From: Streptomyces cyaneochromogenes
GTDB lineage: Bacteria; Actinomycetota; Actinomycetes; Streptomycetales; Streptomycetaceae
Assembly (NCBI RefSeq): GCF_003963535.1
Contig: NZ_CP034539.1
Location: forward strand, 9,052,001-9,116,000
DNA length: 64,000 nucleotides
Direction of reading: 5' to 3'
The notes below the pieces were generated by a model that did not search any database, had not been told where the DNA came from, and saw only the letters and a program-made list of their open reading frames with translations. Positions 63,628 to 64,000 of the stretch are shown piece after piece (positions within the stretch are counted from its first letter, which is position 1; every line of letters starts with the position of its first letter). The position numbers and the translations under genes are program-made.

Positions 63628-64000
63628 TCACAACAGGCCGACGGCCGTGTCCACCGCCGTCTCCACGCTGCCCTCGGCCGGGTAGAGCAGCGAACGGCCG
63701 ACGACCATGCCCTGGACGGTGGGGAGCTGGAGCGCCTTGCCCCAGCGCTCGTACGCCCCCGCTTGTTCTTCGGCGGAGCCCCCGACCTCACCCCCCAGCA
63801 GCACGACGGGCAGCGTGGACGTCTCCAGAACCTCGGCCATGTCCTCGGGGTCATCGGTGACGGGCAGTTTCAGCCAGGTGTAGGCAGAGGTGCCGCCCAG
63901 GCCCGACGCTATGGCGATCGACCTGGTGACGGCCTCCGCGGACAGGTCGTTGCGCACCTTGCCGTCGATCCGCCGGGAGATGAACGGCTCGACGAACAGC
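63628..64000 (-). CDS. Cgl0159-like (beta/alpha)8 aldolase-family protein (partial, 5' end off window)
   Basis: Reading from the right edge on the minus strand gives LFVEPFISRRIDGKVRNDLS followed by a 100-residue C-terminus with TWLKLPVTDDPEDMAEVLET, LPVVLLGGEVGGSAEEQAGA and GMVVGRSLLYP. These are late strands of an aldolase-type barrel with a phosphate- or sugar-binding VVGRSLLYP end, as in the Cgl0159 proteins found in actinobacterial inositol clusters, where they may stand in for IolJ aldolase. The N-terminal half and catalytic Lys would be outside the window. Confidence 0.75.
   Translation of the reverse strand, partial: LFVEPFISRRIDGKVRNDLSAEAVTRSIAIASGLGGTSAYTWLKLPVTDDPEDMAEVLETSTLPVVLLGGEVGGSAEEQAGAYERWGKALQLPTVQGMVVGRSLLYPAEGSVETAVDTAVGLL

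Overview
The window is about 70% GC, its genes use G/C-ending third codon positions, and it carries typical actinobacterial gene sets (high-GC tRNA-Pro, Liv ABC operon, inositol catabolism, modular PKS, XRE/MmyB and AraC regulators). It is most likely a Streptomyces chromosome segment. No transposase, integrase, CRISPR array, phage or plasmid gene is visible. Both ends cut a gene: an alpha/beta hydrolase at the left (1-194, minus) and an inositol-cluster aldolase-like gene at the right (63628-64000, minus).

Positions 1-22000 are mostly housekeeping: a PcaF-type thiolase behind helically phased repeats, a TauE/SafE exporter, a HAD phosphatase, a secreted hydrolase, two scattered cobalamin genes (cobK, cobF), a DHA2 drug exporter, DUF309, tRNA-Pro(GGG) with its terminator, and a divergent NTF2-like/XRE pair. 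A lysine-catabolic operon follows (lysine 6-aminotransferase, semialdehyde dehydrogenase, fused E1 alpha-beta dehydrogenase). A perfect 44-nt palindrome separates it from the convergent livJ-H-M-G-F branched-chain amino acid transporter operon.

Positions 22000-36000 are accessory. After a decayed glycosyltransferase fragment and a G-tract repeat comes a two-gene natural-product locus: a 2614-aa PKS (acyl ligase-ACP-KS-AT-DH-KR-ACP-TE, with Cys as the TE nucleophile) and a flavin-dependent halogenase. AraC and VOC genes, a broken RibD/DHFR-like gene, a Nudix hydrolase and a TetR regulator follow.

Positions 36000-56450 form what looks like one surface-glycan system: a GT2, a membrane-anchored protein, three GT4 genes (one a double-GT4 fusion), a large multi-pass membrane protein, a Wzx-like flippase, a NodB-type deacetylase, a GH39-like and a GH15 glycosidase, and a GalE homologue lacking the catalytic YxxxK lysine. 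The first operon gene, the deacetylase and galE each lie downstream of the same composite element: TTGAC, then exactly 28 nt, then CRTATACRMCGTAAA, always oriented toward the gene. This suggests co-regulation. Inside the region a separate operon encodes a membrane GGDEF-EAL c-di-GMP enzyme, an alpha-oxoamine synthase and an NNMT-like methyltransferase, a possible signal-making and signalling unit.

Positions 56500-64000 hold an aldo/keto reductase, a double-DUF427 protein, and a myo-inositol catabolic operon (Cgl0159-like, iolB, iolD, iolA) followed by a UTRA-domain GntR regulator.
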